NCBI RefSeq assembly: GCF_047345485.1
Contig: NZ_JBLFEN010000009.1
Location: forward strand, 57,470 to 121,469
DNA from: Jejuia sp047345485
GTDB lineage: Bacteria > Bacteroidota > Bacteroidia > Flavobacteriales > Flavobacteriaceae
Direction of reading: 5' to 3'
DNA length: 64,000 bases
The notes under the pieces were generated by a model that was not told where the DNA came from, did not search any database, and saw only the letters and a list, made by a program, of their open reading frames with translations. Shown here piece by piece: positions 7,544 to 16,370 of this stretch. The position numbers and the translations under genes are program-made. Within the stretch, counting starts at the first letter, position 1, and every line of letters begins with the position of its first letter.

Positions 7544-8269
7544 TTACTCATACACCACATCGGTAAATAGCTTTTCATTAAACGCTTGTTTTACAACTAC
7601 ATTTGTAGGGCCAAATTCGCTACGGTTAAAGGATAATAAAATAGTGCCTACGTTTTGGTAATTATCCCACGGCATCGTAAATCTTGGTGTTTCATCATTA
7701 AAATTTGTAAAAAATGCCCATTGCTTTATTAAATTATCCGTTTGGTCTACATACACGTAATATTTGTTTTGTGGTGTAACACCAACAGCGTTAAAGGTAA
7801 GTTGTAATACATCGGCTGTATTTCCATTTTTTAGCGTTTCGGTTTTTTTGTATGCTAGGGTTACGCCAGGATCTTGTAATTTCCAAGGCATTACTAACCA
7901 ATAGGAATCGTTTATCCACCAGTTTTTACCTTTTTGTAACAGTTTTTTTAGTGTTGCTTGGTTAGTAACAGGTTGTTTGCCTTTAAAGGCTTTTCCTTTT
8001 AAAGTATTTACATTTACTAAAATAGTTAGTGTGTCTTTTGGGCTTTCTATACGTACATCGCCTGTCCATTTATTCCAATACAATACACGTTTTGCAAAAT
8101 CCCATTTTATAAATTTTGTATTGTTATAGTTGGTTACGCCACCCATAGCAGCTTCAACTTTTTTTACAATACGCTCTACGTTTTTTGAAGATTGTGCGTT
8201 GCTATTAAAAGTAAAATAACTTAAAAAAAGTATGAATACAAAGAGTTTAGAGTGTGCAGCGGTTTTCAT
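7544..8269 (-). CDS. Secreted conserved protein, LolA/LppX-like (DUF6503-type)
   Basis: 241 residues with a clear N-terminal signal peptide ending near FTFNSNAQ, so it is exported. The mature part begins with a helix (VERIVKKVEAAMGG) and continues as a chain of predicted beta strands with many tryptophans, as in LolA/LppX-type half-barrels that carry lipids. The gene stands alone, with its start facing that of the small gene at 8353. DUF6503 is my best guess at the family; lipid binding is not shown. Confidence 0.65.
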   Translation of the reverse strand: MKTAAHSKLFVFILFLSYFTFNSNAQSSKNVERIVKKVEAAMGGVTNYNNTKFIKWDFAKRVLYWNKWTGDVRIESPKDTLTILVNVNTLKGKAFKGKQPVTNQATLKKLLQKGKNWWINDSYWLVMPWKLQDPGVTLAYKKTETLKNGNTADVLQLTFNAVGVTPQNKYYVYVDQTDNLIKQWAFFTNFNDETPRFTMPWDNYQNVGTILLSFNRSEFGPTNVVVKQAFNEKLFTDVVYE

Positions 8270-8352
8270 AATTGTAGAGGTGTAAATCTGTATTTTGGAA
8301 AATTACATAAACTTTTAGAAATAGATTATTTTTACAACTTAAAATACAAGTT

Positions 8353-8748
8353 GTGAAAAAAGATATTGAGATACCAAAAGTAGATGGCGTTTATATTGCC
8401 GTTGTAAACGAGTATAATAAAATTTATAAAGCTCAAGATTGGAATGCTTATATTATTAATGATAAAGATGTAGATTTAGAGCTAGTAATTATAGTATCTG
8501 AGGGGTATTCTGAAACAAAAAAAACAGCTACGTTTAGAAAGCGTATAGATAAACTACCCGCAAAGAGTTATGCTAAAATTGAATTAATGCAAGAGGCGCT
8601 GTTTGCGTTGAATAATAGTTTTAAAGTATCTTTTTTTGAAGGCAATACCATGTTTGATAAAACCTTTGTATTTAGAAAAAATACGATTAATTTAAAAGCG
8701 TTGCAACCTTTGCCTTTACTTGACGCTAAAGGTGTTTTGGTGAAGTAA
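8353..8748 (+). CDS. Conserved Flavobacteriia protein, 131 aa, unknown function
   Basis: 131 residues, probably starting at GTG (no in-frame ATG nearby). The protein is soluble and looks beta-rich, with no signal peptide. I recall that relatives in Flavobacteriia are sometimes named phenylalanyl-tRNA synthetase alpha subunit; that name is wrong here, because no class II synthetase motif is present and the true pheS is at 3094-4113. It is divergent from the secreted protein at 7544-8269. Function unknown. Confidence 0.65.
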   Translation: MKKDIEIPKVDGVYIAVVNEYNKIYKAQDWNAYIINDKDVDLELVIIVSEGYSETKKTATFRKRIDKLPAKSYAKIELMQEALFALNNSFKVSFFEGNTMFDKTFVFRKNTINLKALQPLPLLDAKGVLVK

Positions 8749-8828
8749 AATGTTTTTAAAAAAGAAATCTCTTTATATAAACAAGTAAACTCCTTTGTTT
8801 TAAGAGGTGATATTGGCGGATAAGCCCG

Positions 8829-9015
8829 CGTTAAGGATAGAAACGGCATCCTTTTTAATATAAGTTGTAATACACTTTAGGTAAGACTTTTATGTAATTG
8901 GATTAGTACTTTGCTAATTAGTAGCAATGATGTATTAAAAAGATATAGTGGATAGCCTGACCCGACTTTATGAGGGTAACCTGCCTGCGATACCGCAGGT
9001 AGGCAGGCGCCCAAC
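8829..9015 (-). repeat. Composite dispersed intergenic repeat, copy B
   Basis: On the minus strand it has the same parts in the same order as copy A: GGGCG...GTTACCC...GTCGGGT, then CACTATATCTTTTTAAT, TCATTGC...TTAGC, and a terminal ATTAAAAAGGATGCCG...CCTTAACGC. Copy B has an extra GC-rich hairpin, CCTGCCTGCG...GCAGGTAGGCAGG (about 8981-9008). Non-coding. Confidence 0.65.
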
Positions 9016-9061
9016 GTGTTGATATTATTTAAAAAATTATTAAAATTATTCTAAGTGATAG

Positions 9062-10063
9062 TTAATCCAATAAATCGGTTAGTTTTTTAAATACTTTTTT
9101 GGGGTTTTTATTTTCGTAAAGTATGGTGTAAACAGCATCAATTATGGGTGTTTGTGCTTGTTTTTCGTTGTCTTTATTAATGTGGTATGCACTTTTTGTG
9201 GCGTAATAGCCTTCGGCTACCATACTCATTTCCATTTGTGCAGATTTTACAGTGTAGCCTTTACCAATCATATTACCAAACATGCGGTTTCTAGAAAATG
9301 TGGAGTAACCTGTTACTAATAAATCACCCAAATACGCAGAGTTATTAATGTTGCGTTTTGTTTTATGTACCTTTTTTATGTACCGTTTCATTTCTCTAAT
9401 GGCGTTACTCATTAAAATACTTTGAAAATTATCGCCATAGCCTAAACCATGCGCAATTCCGGCAGCAATAGCGTAAATATTTTTAAGCATTACGCCGTAT
9501 TCTATACCTATAACATCGTCACTTATTTTAGTTTTAATGTAGTCGCTAGACAAACTATCTGCAATGTATTGCGCCTTTTTAGCGTCCCAACAGGAGATAG
9601 TGAGGTACGATAAACGCTCTAGCGCTACCTCTTCTGCATGACATGGTCCTGCGATTACTGCAATATTTTTAAATGGTACTTTGTAATGTTCATTTATATG
9701 TTCGCCTAATAATAATCCAGATTCTGGAACTATACCTTTTACGGCTGAAACTACAGTTTTTTTAGATATATCTGTTGTAAGTTTTTCTAGTTCGGTATGA
9801 ATAAATGCAGAAGGGATTACAAAAATTAACACATCGGCCCAAGCTGCCATTTCGTTAATATCGTTACTAAGTTTTAACTGTTCTAAATGAAACTCTACCG
9901 AACTTAAATAGTTAGGATTGTGTTGTTCCCTTAATAAATGCTCTTTAGTATACGCACTACGCATGTACCAACCAATTTCATCTAAGTTTTCACTAAGCAT
10001 TTTTACAATTGCTGTAGCCCAACTTCCTGCTCCAAAAACAGCATATTTTAAAGGTTTACTCAT
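9062..10063 (-). CDS. gpsA: NAD(P)-dependent glycerol-3-phosphate dehydrogenase
   Basis: 333 residues, the usual GpsA length. The N-terminal Rossmann motif is GAGSWATA; later come the family stretches VSAVKGI, AGPCHAEEVA and the catalytic-lysine region VMLKNIYAIAAGI. It reduces dihydroxyacetone phosphate to sn-glycerol-3-phosphate, the entry to phospholipid synthesis. Cytoplasmic. It is transcribed alone from a clear -7 element at 10088-10095, with copy B of the dispersed repeat just beyond its stop codon. Confidence 0.95.
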   Translation of the reverse strand: MSKPLKYAVFGAGSWATAIVKMLSENLDEIGWYMRSAYTKEHLLREQHNPNYLSSVEFHLEQLKLSNDINEMAAWADVLIFVIPSAFIHTELEKLTTDISKKTVVSAVKGIVPESGLLLGEHINEHYKVPFKNIAVIAGPCHAEEVALERLSYLTISCWDAKKAQYIADSLSSDYIKTKISDDVIGIEYGVMLKNIYAIAAGIAHGLGYGDNFQSILMSNAIREMKRYIKKVHKTKRNINNSAYLGDLLVTGYSTFSRNRMFGNMIGKGYTVKSAQMEMSMVAEGYYATKSAYHINKDNEKQAQTPIIDAVYTILYENKNPKKVFKKLTDLLD

Positions 10064-10087
10064 ATACTAGCTAATTTTTTTCTATTT

Positions 10088-10095
10088 CAAAAGTA
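10088..10095 (-). promoter_or_regulatory. Bacteroidota -7 element for gpsA
   Basis: Minus strand TACTTTTG fits TAnnTTTG, 25 bp before the gpsA start. Confidence 0.5.
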
Positions 10096-10186
10096 CATAA
10101 AATATGGAAGAATTGAGGATATACAATGTTTTCAGATTTTTTTTGGCACGCTGTTTGGATATCTATAAACAGAAACCCTAAAATGA

Positions 10187-11134
10187 ATGATTATGAAGAC
10201 TGTAAAATTACTTTTAAGCTTAGTGTTTGTAACAACACTGTTTACGTCTTGTTATACAGAAGTTATTGTTGATGACTTTGTAGAGCAACCGATAATTAAC
10301 GTAAACCAAGTATTAAATTCTCATGACCTTTGGTATGTAGATATTAATGAGACTGTAGGTTTTGGCGAAATTCCTTTTTTACAAAAAGCGTTTACGGTAT
10401 CCTTTGTAAATGGAACTTTATTTGCTAATAATAATTTAGTAGGTATTGGGAGCAATGGTGATGGATTTGGGATTGACGTGGCTAGTTATAATGCTGCAGA
10501 TATGATTTTAGATGTAAATCATGATATTGATGGATTTGTAACTTTTGATGTTTTTATTGAAGATAATAAAACCATAGAGCTTTACAACCCAACCACAGAT
10601 ACCTCGTATTTTTTAGAAGGCTACCAGCGTGGAAATTTTGATTACGATTTTGTGTTTTATGATAATATTCATTATTTCTTACAAGAGTATGAGGCTTGGG
10701 AAAAGATTTATACCAGTGATATAGGAGCATTAAATGAGTTTGACAACGAAAATTATTTACAATTTTTAGCCGGTGGAAACGATGCTACGTTTAGAAGCTC
10801 GCAAGACAGTTTTGGTACAAATGCTAATAATTTAATTTGGGATTATACAGGTGTTTATGGAGTTGGTGATGTGGCAGGTAATTTGAATTTAAAAACTTTA
10901 ACATTAGATTATGATTTCTTTGACAATGAATTTTTTGAATTGACCGTTATAAATGACAGAACGATAGAGTTGTTTCATCCATCATCAGAAACGATATATG
11001 AATTTGAAGGTAGAGGATATATACAGTATTTAAAGACTGATAATACAAAAGGAAAAACTGGTGATAGTAAAGTAAAGAAACGTAAATTTAAAAAAGAACG
11101 TATAGAAAACCCGAGAGAAAACTCTAGGGTTTAA
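10187..11134 (+). CDS. Lipoprotein with two similar beta-rich halves, unknown function
   Basis: 315 residues. The signal peptide ends in a lipobox (FTSCYTE), so it is a likely lipoprotein. A second ATG two codons in (10193) may be the true start. The mature protein has two similar parts ending in related sentences, TIELYNPTTDTSYFLEGY and TIELFHPSSETIYEFEGRG, suggesting an internal duplication of a beta domain; the first also has LNSHDLWYVDIN. The tail is very basic (KVKKRKFKKERIE). I recall relatives mislabelled as nicotinate mononucleotide adenylyltransferase; nothing supports that, and nadD is at 12806-13384. Function unknown. Confidence 0.7.
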   Translation: MIMKTVKLLLSLVFVTTLFTSCYTEVIVDDFVEQPIINVNQVLNSHDLWYVDINETVGFGEIPFLQKAFTVSFVNGTLFANNNLVGIGSNGDGFGIDVASYNAADMILDVNHDIDGFVTFDVFIEDNKTIELYNPTTDTSYFLEGYQRGNFDYDFVFYDNIHYFLQEYEAWEKIYTSDIGALNEFDNENYLQFLAGGNDATFRSSQDSFGTNANNLIWDYTGVYGVGDVAGNLNLKTLTLDYDFFDNEFFELTVINDRTIELFHPSSETIYEFEGRGYIQYLKTDNTKGKTGDSKVKKRKFKKERIENPRENSRV

Positions 11135-11299
11135 GATAAGATTTTGGTTGGTTATTTAGTTTAGAAACCGTTTAAAGTACTATACTTTAAGCGGTTTCTG
11201 TTTTAAGATAAATATATGTGACGTTTGAGTTATTATTGTGTCTAAAAAATGTGTAGCTTTAAAAACTAAAACAAATTATTAACCCTTAAACTAATTAAC

Positions 11300-11785
11300 A
11301 TGGGATTATTTTCATTTATTAAAAATGCAGGAGCAAAGGTATTTGGTATTGGCAAAACGGATGCAGAAGAAGCTGCTGATGCTACTGCAAAAGAATTAAA
11401 ATTAGAAGAAGTTGCTGCAAAAAATTTAGAAGAGACTATTACCGATTTACAATTACAAGTTGAAAACCTAAGTGTATTTATAGACGATGAAACTGCTACA
11501 GTTAGTGGTGCTGCTTACGATCAAGCTACTAAAGAAAAAGTAGTTTTAGTAGTGGGTAACTCTAACGGCATTGCTTTTGTTGATGACCAGATGACGGTTG
11601 AAAATGTTGCTCCAGAGGCACAGTTTCATACCGTAGCTAGCGGAGACACTTTAGGTAAAATAGCAAAAACGTATTACGGGAATGCTATGAAGTACCCAGT
11701 AATATTTGAAGCGAATAAGCCAATGCTTACCGATCCTGATAAAATTTATCCCGGACAAGTATTGCGTATTCCTGCCTTAGACTAA
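11300..11785 (+). CDS. BON-LysM protein, Kbp/YgaU-like
   Basis: 161 residues with no signal peptide. It begins MGLFSFIKNAGAKVFG, continues with a BON-like domain (about 45-100: LQVENLSVFIDDETATVSG...EKVVLVVGN) and ends with a LysM domain (about 110-160: HTVASGDTLGKIAKTYYG...IYPGQVLRIP). The order matches E. coli Kbp (YgaU), a cytoplasmic potassium-binding protein, so potassium binding is an inference from family. A strong bidirectional terminator follows. Confidence 0.85.
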   Translation: MGLFSFIKNAGAKVFGIGKTDAEEAADATAKELKLEEVAAKNLEETITDLQLQVENLSVFIDDETATVSGAAYDQATKEKVVLVVGNSNGIAFVDDQMTVENVAPEAQFHTVASGDTLGKIAKTYYGNAMKYPVIFEANKPMLTDPDKIYPGQVLRIPALD

Positions 11786-11811
11786 AATTACCTACATAAT
11801 TTATGTTACGT

Positions 11812-11847
11812 AAAAAGAGCTAGTTTTTTAAATTAGCTCTTTTTTTA
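11812..11847. terminator. Bidirectional rho-independent terminator
   Basis: An 11-bp stem (AAAAAGAGCTA / TAGCTCTTTTT) followed by a T run sits between the convergent LysM gene and the TIM-barrel gene. Confidence 0.8.
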
Positions 11848-11865
11848 TTTAAAAATATTAAGAGA

Positions 11866-12765
11866 TTAAAGGACTGCTTTAAAGGTAGTATACATATCTG
11901 CAATGATTTCTTTTGGATCTCCTTCAGAAAGACTTTCAAAAGCTACATAACCTTGGTAGTTTTGTTTTTTTAATATGGTTGCAATTTTTGTTAAATCAGC
12001 AGGTACTTTTTTACTGTTTTTTGTTTTTACATGTTCTTTTACAAAACAATAATTAGCATAGGGTACAAGTTTTTCAATTTCTGAGTATGGGTCATCAGAT
12101 GGTAAGCTACCACAATCTAAAACAAGACCAAACCAATCAGAATTTACGCGTTTAATGATATCAATGATGTCTTCGCCAGTAAATAAAAATTCATCATGAT
12201 TTTGTAAACCTACTATTACTCCATGTTCTTCTCCATATTTGGCACACGTTTTATAATCTTCAACTAGCCATTCTTTTATCTCATCTATTGAGATATTTTT
12301 ACTTTTATTTTTACCTGTAAACACCCTCATGATTGTAGCACCTAGTTTTGAGGATACTTCTAACCAGTCTTTTATTAAAGCCTTATCAGTATTTCGAGCA
12401 GTAGTGTCGGGAGTTACAAAATTATTTCTTACACCAGTCCAAGGGATATCTAAACCCAATCCTAGAGCCTTTCTTTTTAGAGCAAAAAGATCTTTATTGT
12501 TTGGTGTTTGCGGATACGAAGAAAAATAATACCCTGTTATATCTACAGCATCTAAACCAATATTTGCAGCAAATTCCATCATATCAAAAAAAGTCATCTC
12601 CCCATTTCTCAACTCCGTATTAAAAGAATAGGCGTTAACACTATATTGCATTCTACTCTTTTTTTCAGGGTGTTTGTTATTAGAACATGCCATTAAATTT
12701 CCTGCACCTAAGATAAAAGGTGTTAATGCTATATTTTGTAGAAAGGTTCTTCTTGATTTTTTCAA
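11866..12765 (-). CDS. Exported sugar phosphate isomerase/epimerase-like TIM-barrel protein
   Basis: 299 residues. The N-terminus KKSRRTFLQNIALTPFILG has a twin-arginine-like RRTF motif and ends in a lipobox-like LMACS, so it is probably exported via Tat and lipidated. The rest is a xylose-isomerase-like barrel: NIGLDAVDITGYYF early, then VGLQNHDEF, GLVLDCGS and YVAFESLSEGDP, which supply the usual metal-binding His/Asp/Glu. Substrate is unknown; sugar isomerisation or epimerisation is the family role. It converges with the LysM gene. Confidence 0.8.
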   Translation of the reverse strand: MKKSRRTFLQNIALTPFILGAGNLMACSNNKHPEKKSRMQYSVNAYSFNTELRNGEMTFFDMMEFAANIGLDAVDITGYYFSSYPQTPNNKDLFALKRKALGLGLDIPWTGVRNNFVTPDTTARNTDKALIKDWLEVSSKLGATIMRVFTGKNKSKNISIDEIKEWLVEDYKTCAKYGEEHGVIVGLQNHDEFLFTGEDIIDIIKRVNSDWFGLVLDCGSLPSDDPYSEIEKLVPYANYCFVKEHVKTKNSKKVPADLTKIATILKKQNYQGYVAFESLSEGDPKEIIADMYTTFKAVL

Positions 12766-12805
12766 AATAGAGACGTTTTAAGTAGTTTAAATTAACAATT
12801 ATTGA

Positions 12806-13384
12806 TTATTTATAAAAATTCATCTCATCCAGATATTCCCAAACATGTTGTGGTAACATAGGTTGAATATTTTTTCCTTCTTTTATGGACTTTCGTATTA
12901 ATGTAGAAGACAATTGCATAATGGGCGCATCTGTAAAATGAATGTTTTTATGGTTATGAAATTGAGTTTCAATAGTATTTTTAGAAATCCTTGGATACAC
13001 ATAAATATGATGCCTCTTTAAAATAAGCTCATAATTTTTCCATTTATGAAAGCTTTTTAAATTATCCTCTCCCATTATTAAGGCAAATTCATAATCAGGA
13101 TGTTTCTCTTGTAAATATGTTAGTGTATTTATAGTGTAATTAGGTTGTGGTAAATTAAATTCAATGTCGCTAGGTTTTAGTTTAATGTAGTCTTTAGTTG
13201 CTCTATAAACCATTTCTAGCCGTTGATAATTATCTAATAAAGAGCTTTTCTTTTTAAAAGGATTATGTGGGGTTACTACAAACCAAATTTGGTCTAAATC
13301 ACTATATTCTGCTATATGATTTCCAATAACTAAATGCCCAATATGTATCGGGTTAAAAGAACCAAAAAACAAACCAATCTTCAT
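12806..13384 (-). CDS. nadD: Nicotinate-nucleotide adenylyltransferase
   Basis: 192 residues. The N-terminal nucleotidyltransferase motif GSFNPIHIGHL and the C-terminal signature SSTLIRKSIKEGK (like ISSTxIR) define NadD. It makes deamido-NAD from nicotinate mononucleotide and ATP. Last gene of the yicC-gmk-nadD operon, 7 bp after gmk. Confidence 0.95.
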   Translation of the reverse strand: MKIGLFFGSFNPIHIGHLVIGNHIAEYSDLDQIWFVVTPHNPFKKKSSLLDNYQRLEMVYRATKDYIKLKPSDIEFNLPQPNYTINTLTYLQEKHPDYEFALIMGEDNLKSFHKWKNYELILKRHHIYVYPRISKNTIETQFHNHKNIHFTDAPIMQLSSTLIRKSIKEGKNIQPMLPQHVWEYLDEMNFYK

Positions 13385-13391
13385 AAAATAC

Positions 13392-13976
13392 TTAAGAATT
13401 AATAAACTTACTAACGGTATCTTCGGCCTCCAAAAGTGCTTGTTTTAAAGTATCATTAACAATAATTGTGTCAAATAACGGCGCAGTAGCTAATTCTGCT
13501 GAAGCTTTAGCAACTCGCATATTTATTTTGTCATCGCTTTCTGTTTTACGTTTTTTAAGTCTTATTTTAAGCGCATCAATACTTGGGGGTTTTACAAAAA
13601 TTGCTAACGTTTCATCAGGGTATTTGCGTTTAATACGTAGCCCGCCTGAAACATCAATATCAAAAATCACATTTTTACCTAATGCCCAAATGCGTTCTAC
13701 TTCAGTTTTTAAAGTACCGTAAAAATTATCTCTATATACTTCTTCCCATTCCAAAAATTCATCGTTTTTTATTTTTGATTTAAATGCTTCTGTTGTTAAG
13801 AAATAATAATCCTTCCCATCAATTTCTTGTCCGCGTTTATCTCGTGATGTTGCAGATATAGAAAACTCTAAATCTAAATCTTTAACACCTAATAAATGCC
13901 TTACAATAGTAGTTTTTCCAGAACCAGAAGGTGCCGAAAACACAATAAGTTTACCTTGTTTTTTATCTGTATTCAT
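13392..13976 (-). CDS. gmk: Guanylate kinase
   Basis: 194 residues with P-loop SAPSGSGKTTIV near residue 15 and the GMP-binding region SATSRDKRGQEIDGKDYYFL. It phosphorylates GMP to GDP. It lies between yicC and nadD in one transcription unit; yicC-gmk adjacency is widespread in bacteria. Length and motifs are normal. Confidence 0.96.
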   Translation of the reverse strand: MNTDKKQGKLIVFSAPSGSGKTTIVRHLLGVKDLDLEFSISATSRDKRGQEIDGKDYYFLTTEAFKSKIKNDEFLEWEEVYRDNFYGTLKTEVERIWALGKNVIFDIDVSGGLRIKRKYPDETLAIFVKPPSIDALKIRLKKRKTESDDKINMRVAKASAELATAPLFDTIIVNDTLKQALLEAEDTVSKFINS

Positions 13977-14020
13977 ATTTTCATTTCACTATTTACTGAG
14001 ACAAAAAGGTGCAAATTAAA

Positions 14021-14878
14021 TTATAGAACATTCAATAACTGTTCCTTAATTTTTTCAAGTTCATCTTTCATTTGTACTACCAATTGCTGCATTGCGGCAT
14101 AATTACTTTTAGAGCCTATAGTGTTTATTTCTCTTCCCATTTCTTGACTAATAAACCCAAGCTTTTTTCCGTTAGAATCTTTAGAGTTTATAGATTCAAT
14201 AAAATAATTAAGATGATTTTTTAAACGTACCTTTTCTTCTGTAATGTCAAATTTTTCAATGTAGTATACTAACTCCTGTTCAAAACGGTTTTCATCATAT
14301 TTTTCTCTAAGTTCAGCAACACCCTTTTTAAGACGCTCTCTAACGCCTTCAACGCGCTCAGGATCCATTTTAATAACATCGTCTAAAATTTTATCTATAC
14401 TTTTAATACGATTATTAAAATCTTTTTCTAAAACCTTACCTTCATTTAATCTGTGTTTTAGTAAATCTTCTATTGCTAAATCAATACCTTTTGAAATGGC
14501 TTGCCACTCATTATCATCAATTTCTTCTCTTACCGTATTTAGTGCATCAGGAAATTTAACAGCCATTTCCAATAGTTTAGCATCATCAGTATTTGCAATG
14601 GCTTTTAATTGAGAAATATATTGTTTTACAACGGGTGTATTTATTTGGGTTGATGTGTCTTCTGCAGTGGTTTCAACAAATATTGAAAAATCAACTTTAC
14701 CACGTACCAATTTATCAGCTAAAGATTTTCTAATAGCTAATTCCTTCTCTCTGTAAATTGAGGGCATACGAGCATTTAAATCTAAATTTTTACTATTTAG
14801 AGATTTTAATTCGATTGTTATTTTTTTAGTTGGCAACTGTAAAACAGATTTTCCATAACCTGTCATTGAATAAATCAT
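14021..14878 (-). CDS. yicC: YicC/YloC family endoribonuclease
   Basis: 285 residues from the ATG at 14876-14878, giving the standard start MIYSMTGYGKS. A longer in-frame reading to 14980 exists but would add a non-conserved hydrophobic stretch and run over the promoter at 14898-14905. The C-terminus (EMGREINTIGSKSN) is the DUF1732 hallmark. YicC proteins are reported endoribonucleases. First gene of the yicC-gmk-nadD operon. Confidence 0.92.
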   Translation of the reverse strand: MIYSMTGYGKSVLQLPTKKITIELKSLNSKNLDLNARMPSIYREKELAIRKSLADKLVRGKVDFSIFVETTAEDTSTQINTPVVKQYISQLKAIANTDDAKLLEMAVKFPDALNTVREEIDDNEWQAISKGIDLAIEDLLKHRLNEGKVLEKDFNNRIKSIDKILDDVIKMDPERVEGVRERLKKGVAELREKYDENRFEQELVYYIEKFDITEEKVRLKNHLNYFIESINSKDSNGKKLGFISQEMGREINTIGSKSNYAAMQQLVVQMKDELEKIKEQLLNVL

Positions 14879-14897
14879 ACAAAACATTTTAGAATTA

Positions 14898-14905
14898 CAA
14901 AGGTA
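14898..14905 (-). promoter_or_regulatory. Bacteroidota -7 element for yicC-gmk-nadD
   Basis: Minus strand TACCTTTG fits TAnnTTTG, 20 bp before the yicC start. It supports the shorter yicC start. Confidence 0.5.
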
Positions 14906-14988
14906 ATTATGAAACAGTGAAAACGGATAAAATTGTGTTAAAAAAACACTTTGTACGAAACACAGTAGTATTAACGGCAATTAATAAA

Positions 14989-14996
14989 TACTTTTG
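14989..14996 (+). promoter_or_regulatory. Bacteroidota -7 element for the FGE-like gene
   Basis: TACTTTTG fits TAnnTTTG, 17 bp before the ATG at 15013. Confidence 0.45.
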
Positions 14997-15012
14997 ATAA
15001 AATTTAATTTTA

Positions 15013-16161
15013 ATGAAATTGAAGTATTTGATACAATGTGCTATTATATGTTTTATAATAACTAGCGTGTTATGTTGTAAACATAAAGTTGAAGCAAACA
15101 TAACTACAAGTGAAGTGCCTAAAGATAATTTTGAAACAGAGGGAAAAGAAGGATTTAAAGCAATAGACAAAGTAATAATAGATAGTCTTATAGCAAACCC
15201 ACCGAAAGGTATGGTTTGGGTGCCAGCAGGTACTTTTTTACAAGGTGCAGTACCACAGGATAAAGAAGCTATGCAACACGAAAAACCACAACACCCAGTT
15301 AGTGTTAGTGGGTTTTTTATGGATATTACTGAAGTAACTAATAGCGATTTTAAGAAATTTGTAGACGAAACAGGTTATATAACATTAGCAGAAAGAGATT
15401 TAGATTGGGAAGAATTAAAAAAACAAGTTCCTGAGGGTACACCAAAACCACATGATAGTGTACTTAAACCAGGCTCTTTATTATTTAAAAAAACAAAATC
15501 TTCTGTTCCTAATTTATATGATTTTTCACAATGGTGGCGGTGGACAATTGGTGCGAATTGGAGGCATCCAGCAGGACCAAATAGTGATTTAAAAGAAAAA
15601 ATGAATCACCCTGTTGTACATGTTAGTTATGGAGACGCTAAAGCATATTGTACATGGGCTGGAAAACGTTTACCAACAGAAGCAGAATGGGAATATGCAG
15701 CTAGAGGTAAACAAAAAAACACTATTTATTTTTGGGGAGATGATAAATTTAAATTGCCTAGAATGGTAAATAGTTGGGAAGGAGAATTTCCTGTAAGTAA
15801 TACTTTAGAAGATGGATTTGAAAGAACAGCTCCTGTTAAAACTTATACACCAAACGCTTTTGGACTATACGAAATGGCAGGTAATGTTTGGGAAATAACA
15901 GGTGATTGGTATAATTTAGAATATTACAACACTCTAACGTCCTCAGGCAACATTGCAGATAACCCTAAAGGTGCATCCAAACCCTTTAATCCAAATAATC
16001 CATTAATTAAAGAGATAATTATTAAAGGTGGTTCTTTTTTGTGTAGCGATTCTTATTGCGCTAGTTATAGAGTGTCTTCTAGAATGGGTAATAGTATAGA
16101 TTCTTCTTCAGAACATGTAGGGTTTAGAACTGTAGTTACTCCCGATATGTTGTTGAAGTAA
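15013..16161 (+). CDS. Formylglycine-generating enzyme (SUMF1)-like lipoprotein
   Basis: 382 residues. A short N-terminal signal with cysteines near VLCCKHK suggests a lipoprotein. The body is a full FGE-sulfatase domain: GMVWVPAGTFLQG, MDITEVTNSDFKKFV, RLPTEAEWEYAARG, GNVWEITGDWY and the C-terminal KGGSFLCSDSYCASYR with C344 and C349. Both cysteines that coordinate copper and do catalysis in true FGE are in place, unlike in GldJ/GldK-type scaffolds. FGE turns a sulfatase cysteine into formylglycine; no sulfatase gene is in this window, so targets would be elsewhere. Confidence 0.85.
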   Translation: MKLKYLIQCAIICFIITSVLCCKHKVEANITTSEVPKDNFETEGKEGFKAIDKVIIDSLIANPPKGMVWVPAGTFLQGAVPQDKEAMQHEKPQHPVSVSGFFMDITEVTNSDFKKFVDETGYITLAERDLDWEELKKQVPEGTPKPHDSVLKPGSLLFKKTKSSVPNLYDFSQWWRWTIGANWRHPAGPNSDLKEKMNHPVVHVSYGDAKAYCTWAGKRLPTEAEWEYAARGKQKNTIYFWGDDKFKLPRMVNSWEGEFPVSNTLEDGFERTAPVKTYTPNAFGLYEMAGNVWEITGDWYNLEYYNTLTSSGNIADNPKGASKPFNPNNPLIKEIIIKGGSFLCSDSYCASYRVSSRMGNSIDSSSEHVGFRTVVTPDMLLK

Positions 16162-16187
16162 TATAGTATGATTTAATGAAATTACAT

Positions 16188-16218
16188 AAAAAAAGGTAAA
16201 CTTTAAGTTTACCTTTTG
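16188..16218. terminator. Terminator, probably the original tRNA-Leu terminator
   Basis: A stem AAAAGGTAAAC / GTTTACCTTTT (16191-16217) is followed, on the minus strand, by a run of seven T. It lies directly outside the left copy of the tRNA 3'-end repeat, where the tRNA-Leu terminator would have been before integration. It can also end the FGE-like transcript. Confidence 0.7.
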
Positions 16219-16230
16219 TACTCAAGGTGG
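16218..16230. repeat. Left attachment site core
   Basis: GTACTCAAGGTGG, an exact 13-bp direct repeat of 24726-24738. After one mismatch the match extends by AAT. Confidence 0.8.
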
Positions 16231-16370
16231 TAATAAACACCCTTAATGTCTTCTAATTTTTATTTATAATAAAACCGTTGTTATCTCTTTGTTTTTAATG
16301 CCTTGTTAATAATTTAGGTTAATAAGTTATTAAAATAGATTAAGCTAAATTAAATAAAATTAAGTATTTT

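Noticed and set aside
8353..8748. Phenylalanyl-tRNA synthetase alpha subunit (name used for relatives)
   Set aside because: 131 residues without class II synthetase motifs; the real pheS is at 3094-4113.
10187..11134. Nicotinate mononucleotide adenylyltransferase (name used for relatives)
   Set aside because: It is a lipoprotein without the nucleotidyltransferase motif; nadD is at 12806-13384.
14879..14980. Longer N-terminus for yicC
   Set aside because: It would precede the conserved MIYSMTGYGKS start and contain the TACCTTTG promoter element.
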